Notes: generated from the letters alone by a model not told the origin. A DNA stretch of 64,000 nucleotides from Enterococcus ratti (GCF_001886195.1 NZ_JXLB01000001.1:1-64000), one strand, 5' to 3'. Counted from the stretch's first letter, positions 36,803 to 46,471 are shown. Numbers and translations: made by a program.

Positions 36803-37243
36803 ATGTCTTACGTATTATCTGCTACTGAAGTAATGGACTTGATTCCTAACCGTTATCCGATTTGCTATATTGATTATGTAGATGTTTTAGAACCTGGAAA
36901 AAAAATTATTGCAACTAAAAACGTCACGATTAATGAAGACTTTTTTCAAGGCCATTTTCCAGATAATCCAGTTATGCCGGGGGCTTTGATTTTAGAAACT
37001 TTGGCTCAAGCTGGTTCCATTTTAATCTTAAAATCGGAAGAATTTTTAGGAAAAAGAGCCTACATTGGTGGAATAAATAAAGCAAAATTTCGCCAAAAAG
37101 TCGTTCCCGGAGATGTAATGAAATGTCATTTTGAGATCACAAAGATGAAAGGAGCAGTAGGAACTGCTTTGTCTGCTGCGTATGTTGAAGATAAAAAAGT
37201 TTGTGAATGCGAATTTACTTTTATCGTCAATAAAGAGGTTTGA
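36803..37243 (+). CDS. fabZ: 3-hydroxyacyl-ACP dehydratase, FabZ/FabN type
   Basis: A 146-residue hot-dog fold enzyme. The catalytic His is in FFQGHFPDNPVMPG and the Glu in ALILETLAQAGS. It dehydrates 3-hydroxyacyl-ACP. In E. faecalis the homologue next to fabI is FabN, which also isomerises the double bond to start unsaturated synthesis; pairing with fabI and the opening NRYPICYIDYVD favour FabN. FabZ and FabN cannot be separated by motif alone. AAAGGAG precedes the ATG. Confidence 0.9.
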   Translation: MSYVLSATEVMDLIPNRYPICYIDYVDVLEPGKKIIATKNVTINEDFFQGHFPDNPVMPGALILETLAQAGSILILKSEEFLGKRAYIGGINKAKFRQKVVPGDVMKCHFEITKMKGAVGTALSAAYVEDKKVCECEFTFIVNKEV

Positions 37244-37305
37244 GAAAAAAATTGAAAAAAGTTCAACGGTTGTAGGAAGAAACGCATCAAAAAATTTTAC
37301 ATTAA

Positions 37306-37355
37306 AAGCCGAAAACATGTGAAACAAATCTGTTTTGTATGTTTTCGGCTTATTT
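37306..37355. terminator. Bidirectional terminator between fabZ and the PPIase gene
   Basis: AAGCCGAAAACAT with flanking bases pairs with ATGTTTTCGGCTT around a short AAATC loop region. The flanking genes converge. Confidence 0.85.
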
Positions 37356-37364
37356 CAATGATTG

Positions 37365-38120
37365 TTATTTTTTGGCTTCTTGTAAGATAGTGATTTTTTC
37401 AATTTTTATGTCTTCTTTTGGTTTGTCAGAACTGTTTGTTTCAACCGCTGCAATTTTGTCAACAACGTCCATTCCTTCAATGACTTGACCAAATACGGTG
37501 TATTCACCGTCTAAGGTAGGATAACCACCATTTTTATAGGCGTTAATGATTGCTTGAGGATAATCTTCTTTTAACAAACCATCATGAACATCCTCGGAAT
37601 TTTGAACAATAAAGAACTGGCTGCCGTTACTATTAGGGTCTTGTGTGCGTGCCATTGATAAAGCACCGCGTATATTATAGAGCTGGTTAGAAATTTCGGT
37701 TTCAAATCCTTTTCCCCAAATGCTTTCCCCGCCAGTGCCGTCTCCTTTTGGATCGCCGCCTTGGATCATGAAGTCTTTAATTACTCGGTGGAAAGTCAAA
37801 CCGTTATAGTAGCCATCTTTTGCGTGAGTCATGAAGTTTTCCACTGCTTTTGGAGCCAATGTAGGAAATAGTTTGATTTTAATTGTTCCTTTGGTTGTCA
37901 CCATTTCAATAAGGTCTTCATTTTCTGCTACTTTTTTGTCCAATTGTGGAAGCGCCAGTGAATTTAAATCTACACTTTCTTTTGTACTGCTGGCTGTTGT
38001 TTTTTCCGTTGAATTTTCTGTGGAAGAAGTAGCTGTTTTTACGTTATTTTGTGTGCAGCCAGCTCCAAACACTAAGGTTGCGGCTAAACCCATACTTAAT
38101 AGTAATTTTTTGGTTTTCAT
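37365..38120 (-). CDS. Cyclophilin-type peptidyl-prolyl isomerase lipoprotein
   Basis: 251 residues. A signal peptide with a lipobox-like GAGC (Cys about residue 22) is followed by a Ser/Thr/Glu-rich linker and a cyclophilin domain from about residue 60. Catalytic-site motifs are FHRVIKDFMIQGGDPKGDGTG (shown in two parts: FHRVIKDFMIQGGD and PKGDGTG) and NSNGSQFFIVQ. It probably sits on the outer membrane face and helps fold exported proteins. The ATG at 38120 follows AAAGGA. Confidence 0.93.
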   Translation of the reverse strand: MKTKKLLLSMGLAATLVFGAGCTQNNVKTATSSTENSTEKTTASSTKESVDLNSLALPQLDKKVAENEDLIEMVTTKGTIKIKLFPTLAPKAVENFMTHAKDGYYNGLTFHRVIKDFMIQGGDPKGDGTGGESIWGKGFETEISNQLYNIRGALSMARTQDPNSNGSQFFIVQNSEDVHDGLLKEDYPQAIINAYKNGGYPTLDGEYTVFGQVIEGMDVVDKIAAVETNSSDKPKEDIKIEKITILQEAKK

Positions 38121-38305
38121 AGTCAATTCCTTTCAAAAATATTAGTATTGTTATCTATAATAATAACAAACTATGCTAGGAATACCTATCTTTTTCTTAT
38201 AAATTTTTCTTTTTCTTGTCTTTTAGATTAAAGGTGTAGACCATTCTTACGGCTTTTGTTACAATGTAAGTGGATACAAAATAAAAATACGGGAGGATTT
38301 AATGA

Positions 38306-39400
38306 ATGGGAAAATTAGGAATTTCGATTTATCCAGAACGTTCAACGTTTGAAAAGGATCGTGCTTATTTGGATTTAGCACATAAATATGGTTTTAAACG
38401 TGTATTTACTAGTTTGCTACAAATAGAAGGTGACAAAGAGCAAGTATTAGCTGATTTTACGAAAGTAGTGGAGTATGCGAATCAATTAGATATGGAAGTA
38501 ATGGTAGATATCAATCCAGCGTTATTTGAACAATTGGAAATTTCTTATGATGATTTGTCGTTTTTCCATAAAATGGGCGCCTATGGAGTTCGCTTAGATG
38601 TCGGCTTTACTGGTGCTGAGGAAGCGAAGATGACACGTAATCCGTATGGTATAAAAATTGAAATTAATATGAGTTCAGGAACGAACTATGTAGATAACAT
38701 TATGAGTTACTCACCCAACACAACGAATTTGTTGGGTTCACATAATTTCTATCCTCATCGTTATTCAGGTTTGAGCTATGAGCACTTTGTGTATTGCTCA
38801 AAAAAATTTAGAAAGTATAATTTAAATACCATGGCTTTTGTTAATTCGCAAGCTGCAGATTTTGGTCCGTGGCCAACTCAAGATGGTCTATGCACATTAG
38901 AAGATCATCGCCAGTTAGAACTTTCAACTCAAGTTAAACATTTGCTGTTAACTGGATTGATTGATGATATTTCTATTGGTAATGCTTATGCCAGTGAAGA
39001 AGAATTAAAAGCAATGGCTGAAGCGTTTCATGCAGATTACCCGACGTTAAAAGTAGATGTAGTCGAAGATATTACAGAAGATGAGCGAATATGCTTATTT
39101 GATCATCTTCACAGCTATCGCGGTGATCGTTCGGAATATCTCCTTCGTTCAACAATGACGCGTGTTTACTACAAAGACAAATCATTTCCAGCTCACAATA
39201 CACAAAACATGAGGCATGGCGATGTTTTAATTGATAATGTGGGGTATGGGCAATACAAAGGTGAAACACAGATTGCCTTAAAAGAAATGAAAAATGACGG
39301 TCGAGTAAATGTGGTCGGACGTATTTCTGATGATGAATTGTTCTTGTTGAATTTTTTGAAACCGTGGTCGAGTTTTAAATTGATTGAGAATAAAAAATAA
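38306..39400 (+). CDS. mupG: 6-phospho-N-acetylmuramidase-type TIM barrel (MupG, DUF871)
   Basis: 364 residues. An N-terminal TIM-like barrel (LGISIYPERSTFEKDRAYL, VMVDINPALFEQL, GVRLDVGFTG) is followed by a smaller C-terminal domain. This layout is the DUF871 family, whose characterised member MupG cleaves MurNAc-6-phosphate-GlcNAc during cell-wall recycling. GGGAGG precedes the ATG. No murQ or murP lies beside it, but a GlcNAc-type PTS is 2.5 kb downstream, which fits amino-sugar recycling. Family is certain; exact substrate is inferred. Confidence 0.87.
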   Translation: MGKLGISIYPERSTFEKDRAYLDLAHKYGFKRVFTSLLQIEGDKEQVLADFTKVVEYANQLDMEVMVDINPALFEQLEISYDDLSFFHKMGAYGVRLDVGFTGAEEAKMTRNPYGIKIEINMSSGTNYVDNIMSYSPNTTNLLGSHNFYPHRYSGLSYEHFVYCSKKFRKYNLNTMAFVNSQAADFGPWPTQDGLCTLEDHRQLELSTQVKHLLLTGLIDDISIGNAYASEEELKAMAEAFHADYPTLKVDVVEDITEDERICLFDHLHSYRGDRSEYLLRSTMTRVYYKDKSFPAHNTQNMRHGDVLIDNVGYGQYKGETQIALKEMKNDGRVNVVGRISDDELFLLNFLKPWSSFKLIENKK

Positions 39401-39420
39401 CTACTGAAATATGCGAATTA

Positions 39421-39448
39421 TTAGACTGTAACTGTTAGACTGTAACTG
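39421..39448 (+). repeat. 14-bp tandem duplication TTAGACTGTAACTG
   Basis: Two perfect adjacent copies of TTAGACTGTAACTG. The second copy forms the 5' arm of the terminator after mupG, so the arm is duplicated. Confidence 0.85.
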
Positions 39449-39492
39449 TGGTGTTGATTTATTAAGTTGATGCCATGTTTGCAGTCTTTTTT
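39437..39492 (+). terminator. Terminator of mupG
   Basis: AGACTGTAACTGTGG pairs imperfectly with CCATGTTTGCAGTCT (including G-U pairs) and is followed by TTTTTT. Confidence 0.65.
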
Positions 39493-39665
39493 ATCTTTTG
39501 AGTATTCAAACAAACTTATTTATAAAAGTGTTAGTAAAGTAAGGAAACATTTTTGCATTTGTGACCTTTCTCATTTTTTTATTGTTCAAGGATTGCATTG
39601 AGTAATTTCTTTGTTTATACTTATTCAAAGAATGTGTATAAATAGGGAAACAAGAAAGGAAAGAA

Positions 39666-40601
39666 ATGAAGCTTTGGATCAAAATTATTATTGGGGCTGT
39701 TTTAGTCGTTGCAGCTGCTTTAGTATTTGCAGGAAATTATTTTTATAATTATGCGGTGGTGCCTTCACAAAAAGATTTTTTAGAAAATGATACATCAAAA
39801 ATTTCACAGACGTCTGAAGAGATAGCTGCAGCAAAGTGGTTTAATGACAAAAAAAATCGTAGTGAATGGCAGATGACTTCGACTGATAAGCTGAAGTTAT
39901 CGGCGATTTATCTTCCCGCCGAAAAGAAAAGCGACAAAACAGTGATTGTCGCTCATGGCTATATGGGAAATGCTGAAACAATGGCTAATTATGCGAAAAT
40001 GTTTCATGATTTAGGCTATAACGTATTGGTGCCTGATGCACGGGGACATGGGCGTAGCGAGGGCGGTTACATTGGCTTTGGCTGGCCAGAACGAAAAGAT
40101 TATGTGCAGTGGGTGGATCAAGTTTTGGCTCAAAATGGTTCATTACAAAAAATCGTCTTTTTTGGTGTAAGTATGGGGGGGGCAACGGTTATGATGACTA
40201 GTGGTGAACGACTACCAGGAAATGTTAAGGCGATTATCGAAGATTGTGGTTATTCTTCTGTGACTGAAGAATTAGCTTATCAACTAAAAGAGTTATTTGG
40301 TTTGCCGTCTTTTCCATTAATTCAGGTGACTAGCGTAGTGACGAAGATTCGAGCGGGGTATTTTTTTGGAGAAGCAAGTGCGGTGAAACAGTTAGAAAAG
40401 AATACACGACCTATGTTATTTATCCACGGAGATGAGGATACATTTGTGCCTTATGAAATGTTTGATAAAGTGTATGGTGCTACTAAGGGACCAAAAGAAA
40501 AATATGTAGTTAAGGGAGCCGAACACGCAAAATCATATACGGATGATCCAGCAAAATATCAGTTAGTGGTAAAAGAATTTTTGAATAAATATGTTCACTG
40601 A
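39666..40601 (+). CDS. Membrane-anchored alpha/beta hydrolase
   Basis: 311 residues. An N-terminal membrane/signal segment (residues 4-27) is followed by an alpha/beta-hydrolase domain. The oxyanion region is VAHGYMGNAETM, the nucleophile elbow is GVSMGGATVMM, the acid is in HGDEDTFVPY, and the His in GAEHAKSY. This group of extracellular Firmicute hydrolases has no fixed substrate; esterase activity is likely. AAGAAAGGAAAG precedes the ATG. It is a single gene. Confidence 0.88.
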   Translation: MKLWIKIIIGAVLVVAAALVFAGNYFYNYAVVPSQKDFLENDTSKISQTSEEIAAAKWFNDKKNRSEWQMTSTDKLKLSAIYLPAEKKSDKTVIVAHGYMGNAETMANYAKMFHDLGYNVLVPDARGHGRSEGGYIGFGWPERKDYVQWVDQVLAQNGSLQKIVFFGVSMGGATVMMTSGERLPGNVKAIIEDCGYSSVTEELAYQLKELFGLPSFPLIQVTSVVTKIRAGYFFGEASAVKQLEKNTRPMLFIHGDEDTFVPYEMFDKVYGATKGPKEKYVVKGAEHAKSYTDDPAKYQLVVKEFLNKYVH

Positions 40602-40909
40602 TTTTTGAGTAAGAGTCTACGCAGGAGCTATTTCTTTTATTTATCCTATAATATGTTTGTTGTACTAAGCAATTTTTCCTAATTGAAGTTCAAGTTTTTT
40701 CATTATAAAAGAGAATAAGTTTCTTTCATTTACCTAGTTTCTTGGATCAAAATCATGATTTTTTATTCAATGAATCGTTGATGAAAAATGCTTATAAATA
40801 ACTTTTGTTTTTTATTTTTAAAATCTATGTTCTGTGTGCAGCAGTGAAAAGTATAGAAATATCCAAGTAAAAATATCTTATTCAAAAATTCAAAATTTAT
40901 AAAAAAACG
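40602..40909. other. AT-rich spacer after the hydrolase gene
   Basis: I see no gene, strong hairpin or recognised site in this 300-base stretch. Confidence 0.35.
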
Positions 40910-40938
40910 TTGACAAAGCATAAAAATCTATATAAAAT
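40910..40938 (+). promoter_or_regulatory. Promoter of the antiterminator/PTS operon
   Basis: TTGACA, a 17-base spacer and TAAAAT stand about 25 bases before the RNA antiterminator element. Confidence 0.75.
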
Positions 40939-40962
40939 GATGTTGTTAACAATATTTTGTTT

Positions 40963-40988
40963 CATGTGACTAGATCATACTAGGCATG
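40963..40988 (+). promoter_or_regulatory. RAT element (ribonucleic antiterminator for a BglG/GlcT-type protein)
   Basis: CATGTGACTAG and CTAGGCATG form a stem with asymmetric internal loops (GTGAC on the left, AGGCA on the right), the shape of BglG-family RNA targets. Its 3' arm (CATGG) is also the 5' arm of the terminator that follows, so the two structures exclude each other. Confidence 0.75.
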
Positions 40989-41043
40989 GAAAATTTCTGA
41001 AAGAAAGGGGTTTCTTTCTAGAAGTTTTCATGTCTATTTTTTG
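40984..41043 (+). terminator. Leader terminator overlapped by the RAT
   Basis: CATGGAAAATTTCTGAAAGAAA pairs with TTTCTTTCTAGAAG and TTTTCATG (two arms with small bulges), followed by TCTATTTTTT. It lies before the antiterminator gene and would be opened when the regulator binds the RAT. Confidence 0.8.
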
Positions 41044-41113
41044 TGTGGCCAAACAAAAGTTGTATGGGAATAGAAGCAAGAAGCAGAAAACTTTCACAAA
41101 AAGGGATGCGCGC

Positions 41114-41962
41114 ATGAAAATTAAAAAGATTCTGAATCAAAATGCTGTGTTGGTAGAAGCGGATGGTCAGGAAAAAGTGGCAATTGGTAAAGGAATTGGT
41201 TTTGATAAAAAAAGAAACGATTTGATTTTTGAACGAGAAATTGAACGAATTTTTGTGATGGAACCGGAAGGACAACTCAAACTGCAAAATTTATTGAATC
41301 AAATTGATGAACGTTTTTTATTTGCAGCGGAGCACATTATTGATTATGCAGAAACTGTCTTGATGGAAAAACTGAATGAACACGTGCTAATCGCATTATC
41401 TGACCACATTGCTTTTTCAGCAGAAAATATCAAAAATGGGATAGTTGTTCGAAACAAGCTGCTGCGAGAAATTGAGGTTTTATATAGTGAAGAATTCAGT
41501 GTAGCTCAATGGGCAGTAGAGTATTTAACGAAAGAATTAGCTGTTCCTTATACGTATGACGAAGCAGGCTATATTGCCATTCACATTCATAGTGCTCGAA
41601 GAGGTCGAATAAGCAATCATCGCAGCATTCGTGAAGTTACGATTGTCTCCAATGTCATTCAGTTAATTGAACGCGAACTTTCAGTTGATATGCATTCTGA
41701 AAAGATGTCGTTGAATTATTCGCGTCTAGCCAATCATTTACGGTTACTTTTACACCGGATGAATGCGCAACAATATGCGGTTTTGGATACAGAAATCGTT
41801 CAAATGGTGAAACGAAAGTATCCGGAAAGTTATAAAATTGCAAAAGAAATACGTGTCTTATTGATTAAACAATATCAAATCTCCATTACAAGTGAAGAAT
41901 TAGGTTATTTGGCTATTCACATTGAACGATTACGAGGATCGATTGAACATAAGAAAAATTAG
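41114..41962 (+). CDS. BglG/GlcT-family transcription antiterminator
   Basis: 282 residues. An N-terminal RNA-binding CAT domain of about 55 residues (MKIKKILNQNAVLVEADGQE) is followed by two PRD domains with the phosphorylatable His residues (for example ERFLFAAEHIIDYAE, IAIHIHSARRG and LAIHIERLRG). The PTS phosphorylates such proteins; the active dimer binds a RAT and prevents termination. The ATG at 41114 is chosen because the CAT domain begins there; the longer open frame crosses the leader terminator. It autoregulates through the leader and controls the PTS gene 12 bases downstream. Confidence 0.92.
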   Translation: MKIKKILNQNAVLVEADGQEKVAIGKGIGFDKKRNDLIFEREIERIFVMEPEGQLKLQNLLNQIDERFLFAAEHIIDYAETVLMEKLNEHVLIALSDHIAFSAENIKNGIVVRNKLLREIEVLYSEEFSVAQWAVEYLTKELAVPYTYDEAGYIAIHIHSARRGRISNHRSIREVTIVSNVIQLIERELSVDMHSEKMSLNYSRLANHLRLLLHRMNAQQYAVLDTEIVQMVKRKYPESYKIAKEIRVLLIKQYQISITSEELGYLAIHIERLRGSIEHKKN

Positions 41963-41974
41963 GGGGAATAAAAA

Positions 41975-43966
41975 ATGAAAGCATATATGCAACGTATGGG
42001 TCGCTCTTTGATGCTACCTGTTGCTGTTTTACCTGCGGCTTCTTTATTAGTAGGTATTGCAAACTGGATTGTTGGAATGGGTGTAAGCAATGCGGCGACA
42101 ACATTTTTAATGAATTCTGGACTGGCGATTTTAAATCATCTGGCCTTATTATTTGCTGTAGGTCTAGCATTAGGAATGTCTAAAGATAAAGATGGTTCAG
42201 CTGCATTAGCGGGGTTAGTAGCTTACTTAGTTCCACAGACGGTTTTAGATCCAACTTCTGTTCAAATTTTACTGGGACTAAAAGACGTAGCAGAGGTCAA
42301 TCCTGCGTTTAACAGCATGGGCAATAATGTATTTGTAGGTATTATCGCTGGGTTAACAGCTGCAGCGATGTATAACCGTTTCAGTCAGGTAAAATTACCA
42401 ATGGCTTTGTCTTTTTTTAGTGGAAAACGACTGGTTCCAATTATGTCCGCTTTAGGTATGTTAGTAATTTCAGCTATTTTGTTGTTTATTTGGCCTAGCG
42501 TCTATGACGTACTAGTATCATTTGGTAAAATGATCTCTGGTTTAGGTTTTATTGGCGCAGGATTATACGGCTTCTTTAACCGATTGTTGATTCCCACAGG
42601 GTTGCATCATGCGTTGAATTCAGTGTTCTGGTTCGACGTGGCAGGAATTAACGACATTGGTAATTTTTTAGCCGGACAACAAGCATTGGATAATGGAACA
42701 GCAATTATTGGTCAAACGGGAATGTACCAAGCAGGATTCTTTCCCGTGATGATGTTTGGGTTGCCAGCTGGTGCCTTGGCGATTTATCAATGTGCCCGCC
42801 CGGAAAAGAAAAAAGTAACAGCTTCCTTGATGCTTGCTGCGGCATTTGCTGCATTTTTTACTGGCGTAACAGAACCGCTTGAATTTTCATTTATGTTTGT
42901 TGCTTGGCCTTTGTATGTGATTCATGCTATATTTACAGGTTTGTCATTAGCAGTTAGTGCATTTTTCCATTGGACAGCAGGTTTTGCTTTTAGTGCAGGT
43001 TTTGTGGATTATTTCTTATCATTAAAAAATCCAGTTGCTAACCAGCCGTTGATGTTAATTATTCAAGGTTTGATTTTTGCAGTAATTTATTATTTTGGAT
43101 TCCGCTTTGCAATTCAAAAATTTCATTTAATGACTCCCGGGCGTGAAGCTGGTACGGGAGAGGAAACACCAGATATTGCAAAAAGTGATGACAAGTTTGC
43201 AGCACTAGCAAGCCAAATTTATACTGGTTTAGGTGGGGCAGAAAATGTAATAGCTATTGATAATTGTACAACACGTTTACGTTTACAAGTAAAAGATACG
43301 AGCATCGTTGATCAAGATAAGATTAAAGCAACAGGTGTTCCAGGCATCAAAGTGATTGATGGGACAAATATTCAAGTCATTGTCGGTACCGAGGTTCAAT
43401 TTGTTGCCGATGAATTGACGAAACTTCACGGCACGTCAACTACTCAAACAGCTCAACCTAGCGCAGAAAGGATCAAAACAAGACCTGTGATTGAAGGTTC
43501 AGTTACCCAAGACCTTTATGCTGTAGCAAATGGACAATTGATTCCAATCACCGAAGTTTCAGATGATGTTTTTGCTGAAAAAATGATGGGAGATGGGTAT
43601 GCTGTGTTACCCAAAACGGGTGAGATTTTCTCCCCAATCGCAGGAACGGTTGTTAACATCTTTCCAACCAAACATGCAGTAGGAATTCAAACTGATTCAG
43701 GTATTGAAGTATTGCTTCACATGGGAATTAATACAGTAGATTTAAAAGGTGAACCATTTACTTTGTATGTTGAAGAAGGACAATATGTAGGGCGTGGACA
43801 GTTGATTGCCCTTGTTGATCTTGCTGCTCTTCAAAATTCAGGGAAAAAATCAGATATGGTTGTTGTTTTTACGAATGGAGATGAAGTACAAAATTTAGTT
43901 ATTTCTGCTAGTCGAAAAGTTCAAGCAAATGAACCTATCGGAAAAGTCACTAGTCAAGGAAAATAA
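41975..43966 (+). CDS. PTS EIICBA transporter, N-acetylglucosamine-like
   Basis: 663 residues in C-B-A order. The EIIC membrane domain spans about 1-385, EIIB about 405-480 with the phosphocysteine in IDNCTTRLRLQV, and EIIA about 520-640 with the phospho-His in VLLHMGINTVDL. The stretch HHALNSVFWFDVAGINDIG in EIIC resembles NagE rather than PtsG, favouring N-acetylglucosamine; glucose remains possible. It imports and phosphorylates the sugar. The gene is cotranscribed with the BglG-type regulator and ends at a strong terminator. It may supply the amino-sugar pathway shared with mupG. Confidence 0.9.
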   Translation: MKAYMQRMGRSLMLPVAVLPAASLLVGIANWIVGMGVSNAATTFLMNSGLAILNHLALLFAVGLALGMSKDKDGSAALAGLVAYLVPQTVLDPTSVQILLGLKDVAEVNPAFNSMGNNVFVGIIAGLTAAAMYNRFSQVKLPMALSFFSGKRLVPIMSALGMLVISAILLFIWPSVYDVLVSFGKMISGLGFIGAGLYGFFNRLLIPTGLHHALNSVFWFDVAGINDIGNFLAGQQALDNGTAIIGQTGMYQAGFFPVMMFGLPAGALAIYQCARPEKKKVTASLMLAAAFAAFFTGVTEPLEFSFMFVAWPLYVIHAIFTGLSLAVSAFFHWTAGFAFSAGFVDYFLSLKNPVANQPLMLIIQGLIFAVIYYFGFRFAIQKFHLMTPGREAGTGEETPDIAKSDDKFAALASQIYTGLGGAENVIAIDNCTTRLRLQVKDTSIVDQDKIKATGVPGIKVIDGTNIQVIVGTEVQFVADELTKLHGTSTTQTAQPSAERIKTRPVIEGSVTQDLYAVANGQLIPITEVSDDVFAEKMMGDGYAVLPKTGEIFSPIAGTVVNIFPTKHAVGIQTDSGIEVLLHMGINTVDLKGEPFTLYVEEGQYVGRGQLIALVDLAALQNSGKKSDMVVVFTNGDEVQNLVISASRKVQANEPIGKVTSQGK

Positions 43967-44009
43967 AAAGAAGTTATTCCTTAAGTATTTCAAAAAAGAA
44001 TGAGTCATG

Positions 44010-44060
44010 AACCAAGAATCGAACGGATGAAGAAAAGTCCGTGATTCTTGGTTTTTTATT
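44010..44060 (+). terminator. Terminator of the PTS operon
   Basis: AACCAAGAATC-CGGA pairs with TCCG-GATTCTTGG and is followed by TTTTTTATTTTTT. The rest of 43967-44286 is AT-rich and must carry the obg promoter; no gene is seen there. Confidence 0.9.
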
Positions 44061-44286
44061 TTTTAACTAGTTAGTAATAACATCTATTTTTAAATCAATT
44101 TACTCTGACGATAATGAATCTTGTAGTCAGGATCTGAGAATGGAAAAAATGCATAAATTAATGAAAATTTAATTGAAAAGATAGACAAAATTGCATTTGA
44201 CCGATAAAATGAATAGGACTTTTGTTTATTGTGGAAATTCAGGTAGTCGATGAATAAATAATAGAGAAATATAGGAGGGCTTAGAG

Positions 44287-45600
44287 ATGTCCATGTTTTT
44301 AGATCAAGTAACAATCGATGTAAAAGCCGGTAAAGGCGGTGACGGGATGGTTGCTTTTCGTAGAGAAAAATATGTTCCAGATGGTGGACCTGCCGGTGGT
44401 GATGGTGGACGAGGCGGCAACGTCATTTTAATTGTTGATGAAGGCTTGCGGACGTTAATGGATTTTCGTTTTCATCGTCACTTTAAAGCAAGACCTGGAG
44501 AAAATGGCATGAGTAAAGGAATGCACGGACGAGGCTCAGAAGATACGTACGTAAAAGTCCCTCAAGGAACGACGGTTCGGGACGCTACAACTGGTGCTTT
44601 ATTAGGGGATTTGGTGAAAAATGGTCAAACGCTGGTCGTTGCTAAAGGAGGGCGAGGAGGACGCGGCAACATTCGTTTTGCTTCACCTAAAAATCCAGCG
44701 CCTGAAATTGCTGAAAACGGTGAACCGGGTCAGGAAAGAACGATTGAATTAGAATTGAAAGTATTGGCTGATGTGGGGCTTGTCGGTTTTCCTTCTGTAG
44801 GGAAATCTACCTTGCTTTCAGTTATTTCGTCTGCTCGCCCGAAAATTGGAGCCTATCATTTTACAACACTCGTTCCTAACCTTGGCATGGTTACAACAAG
44901 TGACGGTCGAAGTTTTGCTGCAGCGGATTTACCCGGCTTAATTGAAGGGGCTTCTCAAGGGGTAGGTTTAGGTACGCAATTTTTACGTCACATTGAGCGA
45001 ACGCGTGTTATTTTGCATGTGATTGATATGAGCGGCATGGAAGGAAGAGATCCTTATGAAGATTACGTTGCGATTAATCAAGAGCTGTCTTCTTACAATC
45101 TTCGTTTATTGGAGCGTCCGCAAATCATTGTAGCGAATAAAATGGATATGCCAAGTGCCAAAGAAAATCTAAAAAAGTTTAAGAAACAGCTTAATCAAGA
45201 AAAAGAAGATGAATTTGCAGAAACGATTCCTATTTTTCCTATTTCAGGTGTTACGAGAAAAGGAATAGACGCACTATTAAATACTACGGCGGATTTATTA
45301 GAGAAAACACCGGAATTTCCTTTATATGATGAAGAAATGACAGAAGAGACGGTACAATATGGTTTTACCTCAGAAGGTTCAGAGTTTAAAATTGATCGTG
45401 CTTCTGATGCGACTTGGATTTTATCGGGAGAAAAAATTGAGAGACTGTTTCAAATGACGAATTTCAATCATGATGAAACAGTGATGCGTTTTGCTCGTCA
45501 ACTGCGAGGAATGGGAGTAGATGAAGCTTTACGTAATCGCGGGGCGAGAGATGGTGATTTAGTGAGAATTGGTGAATTTGAATTTGAATTTGTTGAATAA
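44287..45600 (+). CDS. obg: Obg/CgtA GTPase
   Basis: 437 residues. The glycine-rich Obg fold (residues 1-158) carries repeated GGxGG runs such as [14 protein letters not shown]. The G domain follows: G1 [10 protein letters not shown]3 [10 protein letters not shown]4 NKMD, then a C-terminal OCT domain from about 360. This essential GTPase acts in 50S ribosome assembly and stress signalling. AGGAGGG precedes the ATG. Confidence 0.97.
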   Translation: MSMFLDQVTIDVKAGKGGDGMVAFRREKYVPDGGPAGGDGGRGGNVILIVDEGLRTLMDFRFHRHFKARPGENGMSKGMHGRGSEDTYVKVPQGTTVRDATTGALLGDLVKNGQTLVVAKGGRGGRGNIRFASPKNPAPEIAENGEPGQERTIELELKVLADVGLVGFPSVGKSTLLSVISSARPKIGAYHFTTLVPNLGMVTTSDGRSFAAADLPGLIEGASQGVGLGTQFLRHIERTRVILHVIDMSGMEGRDPYEDYVAINQELSSYNLRLLERPQIIVANKMDMPSAKENLKKFKKQLNQEKEDEFAETIPIFPISGVTRKGIDALLNTTADLLEKTPEFPLYDEEMTEETVQYGFTSEGSEFKIDRASDATWILSGEKIERLFQMTNFNHDETVMRFARQLRGMGVDEALRNRGARDGDLVRIGEFEFEFVE

Positions 45601-45654
45601 ACGGTAGGAATTGTTCTACTAGTTTCCTCTATTTATCTGAGTTGAAAAAAAGTT

Positions 45655-45696
45655 AAAAAACGTTTGAAACAATCTTTCTTGTTTTGAACGTTTTTT
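45655..45696 (+). terminator. Terminator of obg
   Basis: AAAAAACGTTTGAAACAA pairs with TTGTTTTGAACGTTTTTT around a short TCTTTC loop. Confidence 0.85.
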
Positions 45697-45855
45697 ATGG
45701 TGGAAGTATCTTTTTTAACATGAATTTTATCAGTATGTGTATTTTTTACATGTTCTTAGAGAGTTTTATTCTTCTTGTTATTTTTTAAAGAGCTTTTCCT
45801 TTTGTTTTTTGTTAATAGAAAGTAGAATAAAGAAAATGATAAAGGAGTGATGTTT

Positions 45856-46407
45856 ATGAGTAAACGTGTAATTATTTTAACTTTTTCAGTAGAAAGTCAA
45901 GCTTATCAAGCATTTTCTGAACTAAAAAAGTTGCATGCTGCTCGTGAAATTAAAGGCGAACAAATGGCGGTTGTTAGCCACGATTCAAGTGGCAATCACC
46001 AATTTAAAATAGAAGATTTCTTAGATTTCACGGGCAACAATAAAACATCAAAGGGCGGATTAATTGGCATGCTTGTTGGGATACTGGGCGGTCCTTTAGG
46101 GATTCTCTTAGGTTGGTTTGCAGGCGAAATGATTGGCGCTACACAAGATGCCAAAGAAATCCAAGAGGCTCAGACGGTATTTGATTTTGTCGGAAACAAA
46201 ATCGGCGAAGGTGCAACTGGTTTGATTTTAATTGCTGATGAAACAGATAATCGTCCCTTAAATCAATTAGTTATAATGAAACTCGGCGGAGAAATTACTC
46301 GTTTAGATTATGAAGAAGTAGAACAAGAAGTCCAAAATGCCAAAGAAGTTGAAAAACAAGCAAAAGAAACTGCTCAAAAAACATGGAATGATAAACATTC
46401 TCAATAA
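45856..46407 (+). CDS. DUF1269-like protein with a glycine-zipper membrane segment
   Basis: 183 residues. An N-terminal ferredoxin-like half (RVIILTFSVESQAYQAFSEL) is followed by a glycine-zipper double membrane stretch (about residues 70-95, GLIGMLVGILGGPLGILLGW) and a second soluble half with a long charged C-terminal helix. This layout fits DUF1269-type proteins of unknown function. The ATG at 45856 follows AAAGGAG at 8 bases; two upstream starts in frame are too close to it. Single gene with its own terminator. Confidence 0.8.
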   Translation: MSKRVIILTFSVESQAYQAFSELKKLHAAREIKGEQMAVVSHDSSGNHQFKIEDFLDFTGNNKTSKGGLIGMLVGILGGPLGILLGWFAGEMIGATQDAKEIQEAQTVFDFVGNKIGEGATGLILIADETDNRPLNQLVIMKLGGEITRLDYEEVEQEVQNAKEVEKQAKETAQKTWNDKHSQ

Positions 46408-46435
46408 CAGCAATCGTTCATAAAGAATAGAAGTT

Positions 46436-46471
46436 AGAAAAACGCAGAGGTAAAACGCGTTTTTCTTTTTT
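46436..46471 (+). terminator. Terminator
   Basis: GAAAAACGC pairs with GCGTTTTTC and is followed by TTTTTT. Confidence 0.82.
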
